Part shown: positions 53,649 through 62,623 of the stretch, piece by piece | Position numbering within the stretch: position 1 is the stretch's first letter | How the letters are laid out: each line of letters starts with the position of its first letter | Origin: JAHRVQ01 sp963976815 | GTDB lineage: Bacteria; Pseudomonadota; Gammaproteobacteria; Pseudomonadales; Azotimanducaceae | DNA: 64,000 bases | Assembly (NCBI GenBank): GCA_963976815.1 | Contig: CAXBLU010000002.1 | Span: 372,001 to 436,000 of the forward strand | Direction of reading: 5' to 3' | Made by a program: the position numbers and the translations under genes | The notes under the pieces: model-generated | What the model saw: only the letters and a program-made list of their open reading frames with translations | Told to the model about the DNA's origin: nothing | Databases searched by the model: none

Positions 53649-54395
53649 TTATTGTGGTGGATCAATTTGATCTAGTCCAGCGGAACTGTTTAACCTGTAC
53701 CAGCCTGCGACACTATATCGGCTTCGACTAACCGGCAGGACTTCATGGGGGAATTCTTCGCTCAGGAACACAGCGACGGTGCCCAGCTCTGGTGTCACTC
53801 TGATGGTATTTTCCATTCCACTATCGTCTGCTTCATAGATGACGAGTTCACCTCCCTGGTCTGGCGCCCAGCCTTGATTCAGATAAACAACAATGGACAG
53901 CACCCTATTTGCTTCGCCGCGAAAAGCATCAACGTGCCGCTTATAGAAAGCGCCTGGTTCGTAAACAGCAAACTGACTCTCAAAGGAGAAGAGCCCTAGA
54001 TACAGGCGCCGATTTAGATATCGCCTGAGTTCATCAGCCCAGGTGAGCCAGGACGCTGCGTGTTGGCTCGATTCGTCAATCCAATGTATTCGGTCACGGC
54101 GCACAAACCGATTCACCGATTGGGCATGGCCACGACCGATTCCAGCGCGCCTGAAGGCAGGGCTACCCAGCCGGGAAAATTCTTCCTGTAGGCAGTTGGT
54201 GATTTCAAGAGGCATTGCCCCGGGCAATATCACAAGCCCCCGCTGTTCGAGTCCGGTAGCGATGGATCCAAACAGGTGTTCGTCGGTGAAGGGAGCGGTA
54301 CTTAATGTTTGAGTAGTGTCCAACCCAATGAATCCAAAAAAAGATGCGGATTTATACAAGGTTAACGTATTGCGCTCAATTGTTTTTCTGGGCAA
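53649..54395 (-). CDS. 2-oxoglutarate/Fe(II)-dependent oxygenase (prolyl-4-hydroxylase-like)
   Basis: Up to 248 residues. The facial triad is His154, Asp156 (YKRHVDAF) and His217 (FPHEVLPV), with Arg226 (RSRYSVAGW) binding 2-oxoglutarate. It fits the P4H-type Fe2OG family. The start is uncertain: the first 25 residues look non-conserved and a TTG at residue 25 is possible. Substrate unknown, perhaps a protein or small amino acid. Confidence 0.82.
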   Translation of the reverse strand: MPRKTIERNTLTLYKSASFFGFIGLDTTQTLSTAPFTDEHLFGSIATGLEQRGLVILPGAMPLEITNCLQEEFSRLGSPAFRRAGIGRGHAQSVNRFVRRDRIHWIDESSQHAASWLTWADELRRYLNRRLYLGLFSFESQFAVYEPGAFYKRHVDAFRGEANRVLSIVVYLNQGWAPDQGGELVIYEADDSGMENTIRVTPELGTVAVFLSEEFPHEVLPVSRSRYSVAGWYRLNSSAGLDQIDPPQ

Positions 54396-54413
54396 TGCAG
54401 GCAGGAGCGGGGA

Positions 54414-55643
54414 CTATCTAGTTCGGACCGTATCCATGGCTATTTTTACCGTGCTGTCCAGGTTGCGCAGGGTTCTGCTTAGCCCCCAAAATGCTGCGGT
54501 AATGATAATCAGAATCACGCATGCTCCGAGGATCGCGCTTGCCGCGCCAATGTGATCCGCGGCGACGGCCATAGGGAAAACCCCTAGCGGTGTTAAGCCA
54601 AAGGACATCATCATAAAACTACTCATACGGCCACGAACGCTATCATCTACCAGAATTTGTACCGTGGCGTTATTAACCGTTTGAAATGCACTTGCGCACA
54701 GGTTTGCCAGGATAAGCGGGATAAGTGCGAGATAAAATATATGGGTCTGGGTGAATACGGCGAGGAATACCGCAAAACCTATAGCGGTCATGATCATAAG
54801 CCGCAGCCGCTCGGACTTGTCACCGCGCCTGGCTATCCAGACTGAGCCGATAACGCCGCCAACGCCACCGGCACCCATTAGTATACCGAGACCGGTCTCC
54901 CCTGTTTGCCAGCTTTGTTCGACCAGCATGACCAACAAGTTTTGAAAGGGCATCGCAAGAAACATTGGCACTAGACCAAAAAGGAGACAAACCATGACGG
55001 GTTTGTTGCGCTTGATGTACTGAAATCCATAGATGATATCCGCCAGTAATGGCTTTTTACCACCTTCAGGTTGGAGCGCGGTATTGCGCTTAACAAATAA
55101 CATACAAAATACCGCGGAACCGTAAAGTAGCGTGGATACGATGTAGGCACCCACAACTGAAAATTGCGCAATGATAAGCCCTGCCATGGCGGGGCCGGCA
55201 ACGCGACTCAAATTCATTGCGCCGCTAGATATTGCCATGGCGCTTTGGATCCGCTCGGGTCCGACAACATTGACCGTAATGGCCATTCTGGCAGGCATGA
55301 TAAACGGGAAGGCACATCCGGCTATGAACGCTGTACAGAGCAGGTGCCAAAACTCTAACTTGTCGAGCAGCAGCAGGCTTAGTATAAAAATTTCGTTTAG
55401 GGTGATGAGACTCTGACCGATGATGATGAGTTGGCGCCGTTCAACACGATCGGTGATTGCGCCACCGATCATCGAAGCAAATATCATGGGTACGGCAACA
55501 ATCAGATTGATATATGCCAACGACTGGGCTGAACCCGTCAGATCCCAGGCAAGAATAGTACGGGTCAATATTTGACCCTGCATGGCGAAGAAGAACGCGA
55601 CGTTGCCGAAAAAGAGCCAGCGAAACTCCGGGAGCGCCAGCAC
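54414..55643 (-). CDS. MFS transporter, EntS-like
   Basis: 409 residues from a GTG start (EntS 416), 12 membrane helices. Cytoplasmic loop motif GGAITDRVERRQLI after TM2 is the MFS signature, and the family resembles the DHA3/EntS drug and siderophore exporters. The frame opens 24 codons earlier without an ordinary start codon. It ends 18 bp before the oxygenase gene on the same strand, so the two may be cotranscribed. The upstream hairpin at 55765-55789 may be an operator. Confidence 0.83.
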   Translation of the reverse strand: MLALPEFRWLFFGNVAFFFAMQGQILTRTILAWDLTGSAQSLAYINLIVAVPMIFASMIGGAITDRVERRQLIIIGQSLITLNEIFILSLLLLDKLEFWHLLCTAFIAGCAFPFIMPARMAITVNVVGPERIQSAMAISSGAMNLSRVAGPAMAGLIIAQFSVVGAYIVSTLLYGSAVFCMLFVKRNTALQPEGGKKPLLADIIYGFQYIKRNKPVMVCLLFGLVPMFLAMPFQNLLVMLVEQSWQTGETGLGILMGAGGVGGVIGSVWIARRGDKSERLRLMIMTAIGFAVFLAVFTQTHIFYLALIPLILANLCASAFQTVNNATVQILVDDSVRGRMSSFMMMSFGLTPLGVFPMAVAADHIGAASAILGACVILIIITAAFWGLSRTLRNLDSTVKIAMDTVRTR

Positions 55644-56182
55644 TGAAAAAGCACCGGGTTTTCGAATTGCAGGCTCTACTGTCGGGGTCGTAATGATCGT
55701 GCTTCCTTGCGGGAAGTGAATTCATCCATGTCCTTACAGCGACATGGCGCCTGTCTTTGCCTATGTCGTCAGAATAGATGTCTGATGACGCAGGTAAAGA
55801 AACCTGACCGGAAGCTAAAAAGTAGAGAACTACTGACAGTGCGGTAAAGGGAGGTTGAGTATAACCCAATGACAAGGAAGTGATATTCCCATCAAACGAT
55901 CAGGCAGAATCGCAAGCTGATCCGAAGCAACAAGTTAGCGGAAATCCAGTCAGATGATCTAAGGGAAATTGGTCTGTGGGTGCTATAGCCTTCGTTAAAA
56001 TGTGACCAAATGGGCTGGTTTGGCGTAAAAATCGCCGATTGATAGCTGCAATAACAGGGGCGTGCCCGGACATCATAGGTAGATAAATTTTATTTAAAAC
56101 AATGGGATAGAGCTAATTTGCCCTCTGTTGGCATGGCTTGTGCGTTGTAATAGGTGTCATCACTATCTGTTTGGAGCGTTGC
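55644..56182. other. Non-coding stretch between divergent MFS and hypothetical genes
   Basis: 539 bp with no supported gene, all frames broken or antisense to the MFS gene. It contains an imperfect dyad at 55765-55789 (GTCGTCAGA and TCTGATGAC, 7-nt spacer). It should hold promoters of both flanking genes; none is clear. Confidence 0.4.
55765..55789. promoter_or_regulatory. Imperfect dyad upstream of the MFS gene
   Basis: GTCGTCAGA (55765-55773) and TCTGATGAC (55781-55789) pair at eight of nine positions plus a G-T wobble. Possible repressor site for the exporter, 122 bp before its start. Confidence 0.3.
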
Positions 56183-56482
56183 ATGAACAAACATACGCTG
56201 CACTATGAAAATTTAGCCTTTGCCGGTACCCGTGGCGTTAGCGAGAACAATACTCGTTCAGGATTTCGGCCTGCCTTTTTAGATAAAACCACGGGATGTA
56301 TAGAGTTGGCTCGATTGGCTAATGGCAAACCCGCCGCCATGCATCTGATCTGTTGGCTACCCAGAGATTGGGGTTCATGCTTCGATGAGGATGGCAGTAT
56401 CGAATCTCTTAAGGCAGGTGTAGTCGCAGGTTTTGAATTAGATGGCGTGTTTTATACCCGTGATGAGGTGGCTGAGCTTTAG
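56183..56482 (+). CDS. Conserved-looking hypothetical protein
   Basis: 99 residues from the ATG at 56183; 15 earlier codons look like non-coding leader. A soluble, mixed alpha/beta composition with three cysteines overall (TTGCIELARL; LICWLP; SCFDEDG) and an ordinary codon mix. Family not recognised. It is isolated between an oxygenase on the opposite strand and a long non-coding stretch. Confidence 0.5.
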   Translation: MNKHTLHYENLAFAGTRGVSENNTRSGFRPAFLDKTTGCIELARLANGKPAAMHLICWLPRDWGSCFDEDGSIESLKAGVVAGFELDGVFYTRDEVAEL

Positions 56483-56559
56483 GCCGTCAAAATTCACGAT
56501 CAGGAGGCAGTAGGTTGCTGAGAGTAAACGAACAGAACCGTTGATGCTCACATCCTGAA

Positions 56560-57801
56560 TTAGGCTTTGTTTTTCACCGCGCCGATTCCTACCGGTGCGC
56601 TCTGTCCCCCGGCTCTGGCTTTGCCAACTACATCACGCAGGGTGAACGCAGCGTTCAATTCTTGAGCCGATGAGTTCGGGCTGAGCGGTCCGACTCGCAG
56701 ATATTCTCCCCGATCAGCGGCAAACCGAAAGTCCACCAGTAGTCCTGCCTTTTCATCGATTAGGCCCCGAGCGCCAAAGCCATGTCCTTCGTTTGTTTGT
56801 GCGCCATTAGTTGCTTGATAGCCCATGCGTTGCAAGAGCTTAGAGCTTGCTCGCTGTAACACTTCCGGCCGCACCGACAACATCCAATTCTCCTGTTGCC
56901 TAAGAAAAGGTTTTTGCATGCCATTGAGCATCACAATTCTAGGTGACTTCGTGTGATTGATGCCGGTGCCGTGTAACAGGCGACCGTCGGTGATCACCAT
57001 CGTGCCAGCCCTGGCGTCAATATTGATTGCGGGAGGAAGCTTACCAACGGGTTTATTTGCACGTACCGCATCGGACAAAACAAGATGGCTGCCTGGGATG
57101 ACGAGGGTTCCGCCATTGGTTTCATCCACATCGGTTATTGCCGTCAGAATGTTGATGGTCATTGGGCTTCTCGAATCTAAATCGCTACTTTGATCCTGAT
57201 GCAAAGCCTGGGGTACGCCGCCCTCCAATGAAATGGCTGCGATTAAAGAGGTGCAGATCCAATCTGGACCGAGTGCTTCAGTCACAAGCTGTTCTAATAG
57301 GGGGCCGCCCTGAACGACATCGCTGCGCTGTTCAATCAGTCCTTCGAAACACTCGCCTTTGTTCACACAGCAATTGATGTTCTGGCCGCTTGGGGTTTTT
57401 TGTGCAATACCTGCCATCCGCTCGCCTTCTGCCTGCTCAAGTACTCGCTGACGAATAAGCTCCACCTGATCAACGCTCAGGGCGTCTTCTATCTTGCAAT
57501 AACCCCAGGTCAGCATATCCGCGCGAAGTTGTTTAATGTCCTTGCTTGCCTGGGGTAATTTTTTGTCCTGCCAATAAGGATGTTTTGTACCCGTTGTGGT
57601 GTCGTAGTATGAGCCCGGCTTGAACTCCCACTTGCCCCACTCGCTGCTACGTTTAGGCGGCACAAAATATATTTCCGGGTTGTTTTCGAGAACAGACTTC
57701 ATGGGTTCCTGGGATGATCGTTCAGCATGGTACATCTGCGACTCTGGCGCAGATTTCGACGCAATAACGGCGGGGTCAAACTCGGCGGGGGTGGATGTCA
57801 T
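56560..57801 (-). CDS. Phytanoyl-CoA dioxygenase (PhyH) family oxygenase
   Basis: 413 residues. Iron ligands His201, Asp203 (HQDQ) and His277 (LLHGTG), 2-oxoglutarate-binding Arg288 (KSPRI). It is about 100 residues longer than usual PhyH proteins because of an N-terminal extension (about 1-90; FVPPKRSSEWGKWEF). Non-heme iron hydroxylase of fatty or other small substrates. Its start lies next to a REP-like palindrome. Confidence 0.85.
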   Translation of the reverse strand: MTSTPAEFDPAVIASKSAPESQMYHAERSSQEPMKSVLENNPEIYFVPPKRSSEWGKWEFKPGSYYDTTTGTKHPYWQDKKLPQASKDIKQLRADMLTWGYCKIEDALSVDQVELIRQRVLEQAEGERMAGIAQKTPSGQNINCCVNKGECFEGLIEQRSDVVQGGPLLEQLVTEALGPDWICTSLIAAISLEGGVPQALHQDQSSDLDSRSPMTINILTAITDVDETNGGTLVIPGSHLVLSDAVRANKPVGKLPPAINIDARAGTMVITDGRLLHGTGINHTKSPRIVMLNGMQKPFLRQQENWMLSVRPEVLQRASSKLLQRMGYQATNGAQTNEGHGFGARGLIDEKAGLLVDFRFAADRGEYLRVGPLSPNSSAQELNAAFTLRDVVGKARAGGQSAPVGIGAVKNKA

Positions 57802-57824
57802 GCTTTCGATTCTCCTGAGTATTG

Positions 57825-57870
57825 GGGTCAGAGTAAAGTGCCAGAGTAACGGGACACTTTACTCTGAGCC
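57825..57870. repeat. REP-like palindromic element, copy 1
   Basis: GGGTCAGAGTAAAGTG (57825-57840) and its inverse CACTTTACTCTGAGCC (57855-57870) pair with one mismatch over a 14-nt loop. A 29-bp stretch from TTGGGGTCAG recurs inverted at 62559-62587. GGGTCAGAGTAAA-type repeats are the kind mobilised by RAYT/TnpA-REP transposases in gammaproteobacteria, as known to me; no transposase gene is in the window. Confidence 0.6.
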
Positions 57871-57959
57871 GGATGTTTCGTAGGTTGAATGTATACGATA
57901 GTCTTTGTGTCAAAGTCCAATTTTGCTATCAATTGTTATTTCCTACTTAAAGGCTGTTT

Positions 57960-58592
57960 ATGATTCTTTATACCGTACCTGGTTCCTGTGCATTTGCTTC
58001 CCATGTTGCGCTTGAAATGGCCGGGGCAGATTACGAAGTGCGGTTAGCGCCGAGAGAATCAGGTCGAACAGCCAAATCCTTTCTGGAAATTAATCCCAAG
58101 GGAAGAGTGCCAGCACTGGTTACACCTGAAGGCGTGCTAACCGAGACGCCCGCTATTCTCTGTTATATCGCACAAACAAACCCGAAAACAAAATTGGCAC
58201 CCATGGAAAATCCCTGGATGTTTGCGCGCCTACAATCTTTTTGTGCGTATCTCTGCGCGACCGTTCATGTGGCTCACGCCCATGGTCATCGCGGTTATCG
58301 ATGGGCAGACGAGGCGCCCTCATTTCAGGATATGAGCCAGAAGGTGCCACAGAATATGGGTGAGTGTTTTGGTCTGATCGAGCGAGAAATGCTTCAGGGA
58401 CCCTGGGTCCTCGGGGATGTGTTTTCCATCTGCGATATTTATCTTTTGGCCATTGCACGATGGCTTGAGGCGGATAAGGTTGATACAACCAGTCTGGTGA
58501 ATGTCCTTGAGCACCGGGCTCGTATGATGGCATTACCGGAGGTACAAAAAGTTTTGGCTGCAGAGAAGGCACTGGTAACTCAGGCTAATTGA
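57960..58592 (+). CDS. Glutathione S-transferase, beta-like (copy 1)
   Basis: 210 residues, thioredoxin-fold N-terminal domain (1-78) with the Ser/Cys pair in TVPGSCAFASH, cis-Pro in GRVPALV and TETPAI, then a helical C-terminal domain (90-205). Cys at the active site is typical of bacterial beta-class enzymes. Conjugates electrophiles to glutathione. The second GST gene follows 40 bp on in the same direction. Confidence 0.87.
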   Translation: MILYTVPGSCAFASHVALEMAGADYEVRLAPRESGRTAKSFLEINPKGRVPALVTPEGVLTETPAILCYIAQTNPKTKLAPMENPWMFARLQSFCAYLCATVHVAHAHGHRGYRWADEAPSFQDMSQKVPQNMGECFGLIEREMLQGPWVLGDVFSICDIYLLAIARWLEADKVDTTSLVNVLEHRARMMALPEVQKVLAAEKALVTQAN

Positions 58593-58632
58593 TCTGAGAC
58601 GAGACAAACCTTGACCATTGAGTTGATTTTTT

Positions 58633-59274
58633 ATGCTTAAGATATTTCATGTCCGAGGCACGCGATCGGTACGGGTGATCTGGTTGTGTGAAGAACTACA
58701 GATCCCCTACGAAGTCGAAATGATTTCTTTTGATCCAGCGTTCAGATTGGGTTCGGAATGGTTGAAGATGAATCCCGTCGGTAAAGTCCCCGCCATGGTG
58801 AACGATGGGCAATCGATGTTTGAGTCTGGCGCGATGGTTCAGTACTTGCTGCAACGAGAAGGCCAGGGTCGACTCGAGCCGGTGATTAACTCTGCGGAGT
58901 ACAGTCAGTACTTGCAATGGTTTTGGTTTGCAGAAGCGACCTTTGCGCGTCCCCTCGGTGAGATCGTAAACCACAAACGCGCAATTCCACCGGGCGATCA
59001 ATCCGAAATTGCGATACAGGAAATGCAAGCGAGAGCAAGATTGTGCTGGGCGGCCGTCGGTGATGCGGTGGGCGCAAGTGGATTTCTATGCGAAACATTT
59101 ACCGCCGCAGACATTATGATGGGCTATACCATGTTGTTGTGTGAGCGGCTTGCGCCTACTGACGAATCAGCTAATGCGAGTGCCTATTGGGCTCGACTCC
59201 AGGAGCGCCCGGCATACACTGCTGCTATGGATCACGGTGTAGATCACCCATCGCCTCTCGATAGAGCGACGTGA
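58633..59274 (+). CDS. Glutathione S-transferase (copy 2)
   Basis: 213 residues with HVRGTRSVRVIWLCEEL, GKVPAMV and MFESGAMVQYL in the thioredoxin domain, C-terminal helices after residue 88. The active-site region is RSVR rather than the Ser/Cys of copy 1, so this is a different class and not a recent duplicate. Probably cotranscribed with copy 1. Confidence 0.87.
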   Translation: MLKIFHVRGTRSVRVIWLCEELQIPYEVEMISFDPAFRLGSEWLKMNPVGKVPAMVNDGQSMFESGAMVQYLLQREGQGRLEPVINSAEYSQYLQWFWFAEATFARPLGEIVNHKRAIPPGDQSEIAIQEMQARARLCWAAVGDAVGASGFLCETFTAADIMMGYTMLLCERLAPTDESANASAYWARLQERPAYTAAMDHGVDHPSPLDRAT

Positions 59275-59403
59275 CGGCGGTTTTATGACGAATATGTTCA
59301 TTTGTGGCAGAGATTAGAATCCGTTAAATTGCTTTACTCTTTATTTCCTATAACCGTCTATTTGTCTAACTGTCCATTTGTAGAATCGCTTGAGGAACTT
59401 CCT

Positions 59404-60189
59404 TTGAAACAAATTGTTGGAATTGTGCTTGCTTCATCTTTGCTTATGAGTGCTGAGGTAAATGCCTGGGGTCAGATTGGTCACCGGGTGACCGGAGCGA
59501 TTGCGGAACAGTATTTAACCGAGGAAGCCCAGACTGCGGTTGTGGACCTGTTGCCGAATGAATCACTGGCGGAAGCCGCGACCTATGCTGACGAAATGCG
59601 TTCCAATCCCGATAGATTTTGGCAGAAGGAGGCGAGTCCTTATCATTATGTGACAGTACCCAAAGGCAAGGTGTATTCGGATGTAGGCGCGCCCGGCGAG
59701 GGTGACGCGGCTTCCGCCCTGAATAAGTTTCGTAAAACGTTACTTGATCCCAGGGCAACTAAAAAACAAAAACAGTTAGCGCTCAGATTCACCGTTCACA
59801 TCATTGGTGACCTACATCAGCCACTGCATGCCGGGGACGGTACAGATCGCGGTGGCAATGATTTAAAGATAGAGTTCTTCAGAGAGGAGAGCAATCTACA
59901 TAGAGTATGGGATTCCCAAATGCTTGATCGCCGGCAGCTATCTTACTCAGAATGGTCACAATGGTTGGGTGAGAAAATCACGCCCACTCAAGTGAAAAAG
60001 TGGTCTGAGCCGAATCCTGAGGTGTGGATCACGGAGAGTGCAAAAATACGCGATACCATCTATCCAGACAGCGATAAAATCAGCTGGGACTACCTTTACG
60101 AGCAGATGCCAACAGTAACTCTAAGGCTTCAGCAAGCGGGCATACGTATTGCTGCTTACCTGAATGAGATGTATTCGACACAACAATAA
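59404..60189 (+). CDS. S1/P1-type secreted nuclease
   Basis: 261 residues from a TTG at 59404, chosen because it gives a proper signal peptide (1-21, ending EVNA) and frees the mature N-terminal Trp22, whose backbone binds zinc in S1/P1 nucleases. Longer starts would bury it. Zinc ligands: His27 (WGQIGHR), Asp in TYADEMR, HYVTVP, FTVHIIGDLHQPLH and GGNDL, HRVWDSQML. Cleaves single-stranded nucleic acids in the periplasm or outside. Confidence 0.87.
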   Translation: MKQIVGIVLASSLLMSAEVNAWGQIGHRVTGAIAEQYLTEEAQTAVVDLLPNESLAEAATYADEMRSNPDRFWQKEASPYHYVTVPKGKVYSDVGAPGEGDAASALNKFRKTLLDPRATKKQKQLALRFTVHIIGDLHQPLHAGDGTDRGGNDLKIEFFREESNLHRVWDSQMLDRRQLSYSEWSQWLGEKITPTQVKKWSEPNPEVWITESAKIRDTIYPDSDKISWDYLYEQMPTVTLRLQQAGIRIAAYLNEMYSTQQ

Positions 60190-60262
60190 GACTGTCATGG
60201 CGTGACTTCATTTGTGTCGAATTTGATCGATTGGTAGTTTGATCAACTGAAGAGAAAGAATA

Positions 60263-61429
60263 ATGAGTCAGCACGAAAAGCTAATTGAGACCGCGGAAAA
60301 GTTTCTACCGGAGCTAGGCGAACGCAGCAATGATATTGATTTGTCGCGCCAGTTGCCCCAGGACCTCGCCGACAAATTGGCGGCGGCAGGTTTCTACAGA
60401 ATATGCACGCCGGAGCAGATTGGTGGTCTGGCCCAGGACCCAAACACCCTTTACGAGGTTTGCGAGAAACTAGCAGCTGCAAATGGCTCGGCAGCCTGGT
60501 GTGTTTTTATCGGATCAACCTCGCAATACCTGCTTGGTGCGTTACCAGCTGAACAACAACATGAAATGATGGCCGATCCCAATGTCATTACCAGCGGCGT
60601 GTTTGCAGATAGTGGCACTGCGCTATTTCAAGAAAGAGATAATCAGCCGGGGTATTTGATTAACGGCCACTGGCGCTGGGGTTCGGGATGCCATAATGCG
60701 ACCTGGATTTCAGGTGGTATACACGAGGTGGATGCCAGCGGCGAACCCTATCAGAGTACAGGCCTGGTTTTGACCCGGGCATTTCTCAAACCGGAAGAAA
60801 TTGAAATTCTAGACAACTGGCGTGTTTCCGGTCTTCGAGGATCAGGCTCAAGTGACTATCGCGCTAAGGATGTCTGGCTACCTGCGGCTCGGTTAGCGTC
60901 TTCCATCGAGCAGACGGAACTCCGGCACCTGCCGATTTACCGTTACCCAAAATTTGCCCTATTGTCTCTGCCGATCGGTGCCATCACACTTGGTATGGCT
61001 CGGGCCTCGATTAATGAAGTGGTAGAAATCGCCAATCAAAAAACGCCCCAGGGAAGCCGGCGTACGCTTGCCCATCGCCCGGCCCTACACAAAGATATTG
61101 GTTTTGCAGATGCAAAACTGGCCGCTGCCAGGAGTTATCTTTATATGTTGAGCGACGATGTCTGGCAGCATTGCCAGACCAAAGAGCCGACACTTCAACA
61201 ACGTCAACAATTAAGAGCAGCGAATGTACATGCTGTTAATACCGCGGTTGAAGTCATCGACAAGATGTACACCATTGTTGGTGGTACATCGGTGTTTGAG
61301 ACTTCATGCTTGCAACAACATTTTCGAGACGTTCATGTCGCGACCCAGCATATGATGGTTGCAGAACCCGTGATGGAACTCGCCGGCCGGGTGATTCTGG
61401 GTCTTGATGATGACGCGCCCGGGTTATAA
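60263..61429 (+). CDS. Flavin-dependent monooxygenase, acyl-CoA-dehydrogenase fold (HsaA/HpaH group)
   Basis: 388 residues. Family features are LPQDLADKLAAAGFYRI, the middle-domain GHWRWGSGCHNATWISGG and the C-terminal TIVGGTSVFETSCLQQHFRDVHVATQH. The group comprises two-component hydroxylases acting on phenols or steroids; a flavin reductase is needed and not seen here. Four-codon spacing and AAGAAAG ahead of the start are ordinary. Confidence 0.83.
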   Translation: MSQHEKLIETAEKFLPELGERSNDIDLSRQLPQDLADKLAAAGFYRICTPEQIGGLAQDPNTLYEVCEKLAAANGSAAWCVFIGSTSQYLLGALPAEQQHEMMADPNVITSGVFADSGTALFQERDNQPGYLINGHWRWGSGCHNATWISGGIHEVDASGEPYQSTGLVLTRAFLKPEEIEILDNWRVSGLRGSGSSDYRAKDVWLPAARLASSIEQTELRHLPIYRYPKFALLSLPIGAITLGMARASINEVVEIANQKTPQGSRRTLAHRPALHKDIGFADAKLAAARSYLYMLSDDVWQHCQTKEPTLQQRQQLRAANVHAVNTAVEVIDKMYTIVGGTSVFETSCLQQHFRDVHVATQHMMVAEPVMELAGRVILGLDDDAPGL

Positions 61430-61431
61430 CA

Positions 61432-61496
61432 ATAGCTTTTAAACATAGCTTTTAAACATTGCCTTCAAACATTGCTTTCAAACATTGCCTTTAAGG
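61432..61496 (+). repeat. 13-bp tandem repeat, five units
   Basis: Two copies of ATAGCTTTTAAAC, then ATTGCCTTCAAAC, ATTGCTTTCAAAC and a last unit ATTGCCTTTAAGG, head to tail, right after the monooxygenase gene. No spacers, so not CRISPR; perhaps slippage product. Confidence 0.85.
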
Positions 61497-61501
61497 TCTA
61501 G

Positions 61502-62461
61502 CTATAGCTGACTGCTTCGCTTAAACCACCACCATTGTATTGCCCCGATCAACACGAGTGCCAGTGTCACTAAGCTAAAGGACAGTGGGGACTCTGTGCC
61601 GGGAATACCGCCCACGTTTATACCAAGCAGGCCGGTGAGTAATCCTAGCGGTAAAAATATTGCCGCAACAATCGATAATCGATACATCGTATGGTTCATT
61701 TGCTCCGCAAGCCGATTTGATAACTCCTCGTAGGTAACCGCCGCACGATCCCGGGCGGCATCCAGGTCTTCTATATAGCGAGTGATTCGGTCAGCGGATT
61801 CCCGTAAATGCGCCCGATCTCCGTCGTTCAGCCATGAGACGCGCTCGGCATACAGACGTGCAATGGTTTCTCGTTGGGGCGCAATAAATCGGCGTAGTGA
61901 AATTGACTGGCGGCGCAACGCGGACAGGCGTGAGCGTAACTCGCGGCTCTCTGCAGTTAGGACTAATTCTTCTAGTTCGTCAGCGGCGTCTTCGATATCG
62001 CTAACGATCAATCCAATTTGCGCGAGCATGCGTGTCAGTATTTCATTGAGCAGTTCTGCTGGAGAGGTTGGACCTTTTCCAACGGTAAGTTCATCCACTA
62101 CCTCCTGTACCGAGGCAAGTGGTCGATGTCGAAGTGTGATGACTCGATTGGCTTCGATCCAGAGGCGAAGAGATACCATGTCATCAGGATCGTGGTGAGT
62201 GTTCACATTGACGCCGCGCAGGATTAGAAGCAGCGAGTCAGCGTCCACAAGACTGCGTGGACGGGGATCGTCTGCGATTAGTGCATCAACATATACATTT
62301 GGGATCCCACTTTGCTCTCGTAACCATTTGATGGAGGCAGCGTCCTTATAGTCCAGTTGCAACCACTGGAGCTGGTCTTTGTCATTGGGCTCAGCTGCAC
62401 TCTGTTGTGCGCCTCCCCGATTATCCAGGGTAAGGGATAGGAGAGGTGTGAATGCATCCAT
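61502..62461 (-). CDS. Zinc transporter, ZntB-like (CorA superfamily)
   Basis: 319 residues from the ATG at 62459-62461 (E. coli ZntB 327). Large cytoplasmic N-terminal domain with long helices, then two membrane helices near the C-terminus with LLGINVGGIPG between them, the ZntB variant of the CorA GMN motif, and a basic WWWFKRSS tail. Homopentameric zinc transport. In-frame starts earlier lie in the spacer carrying a REP-like repeat. Confidence 0.87.
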   Translation of the reverse strand: MDAFTPLLSLTLDNRGGAQQSAAEPNDKDQLQWLQLDYKDAASIKWLREQSGIPNVYVDALIADDPRPRSLVDADSLLLILRGVNVNTHHDPDDMVSLRLWIEANRVITLRHRPLASVQEVVDELTVGKGPTSPAELLNEILTRMLAQIGLIVSDIEDAADELEELVLTAESRELRSRLSALRRQSISLRRFIAPQRETIARLYAERVSWLNDGDRAHLRESADRITRYIEDLDAARDRAAVTYEELSNRLAEQMNHTMYRLSIVAAIFLPLGLLTGLLGINVGGIPGTESPLSFSLVTLALVLIGAIQWWWFKRSSQL

Positions 62462-62558
62462 AATTGCCATCCGGTGGTTAATCAGTTCTGGGATCAAGTA
62501 CCAGAGTAAGCTCCCCGGTACCTCTCTGTAGCCTAAGTAAATTCTTATCTGACACAAG

Positions 62559-62587
62559 TTTACTCCGGCACTTTACCCTGAGCCCAA
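62559..62587 (-). repeat. REP-like palindromic element, copy 2 (partial, inverted)
   Basis: Read on the minus strand, 62587-62559 matches the first 29 bp of the element at 57822 in 25 positions (TTGGGCTCAGGGTAAAGTGC...). A degenerate arm CAGAGTAA lies at 62502-62509. Confidence 0.5.
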
Positions 62588-62623
62588 TTTTTAAGTTACC
62601 CTAACGGATTATTTGTTGGTGAT

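Noticed and set aside
39899..55643. Siderophore system joining the Fes-like esterase and EntS-like exporter
   Set aside because: They are 13 kb apart on unrelated transcripts, with no Fur-type site and no synthesis or receptor genes.
55441..55875. 144-codon minus frame at the start of the EntS-like gene
   Set aside because: Out-of-frame shadow of the MFS N-terminus; no motif and unlikely composition.
61432..61496. CRISPR array
   Set aside because: Units are 13 bp, contiguous, without spacers.
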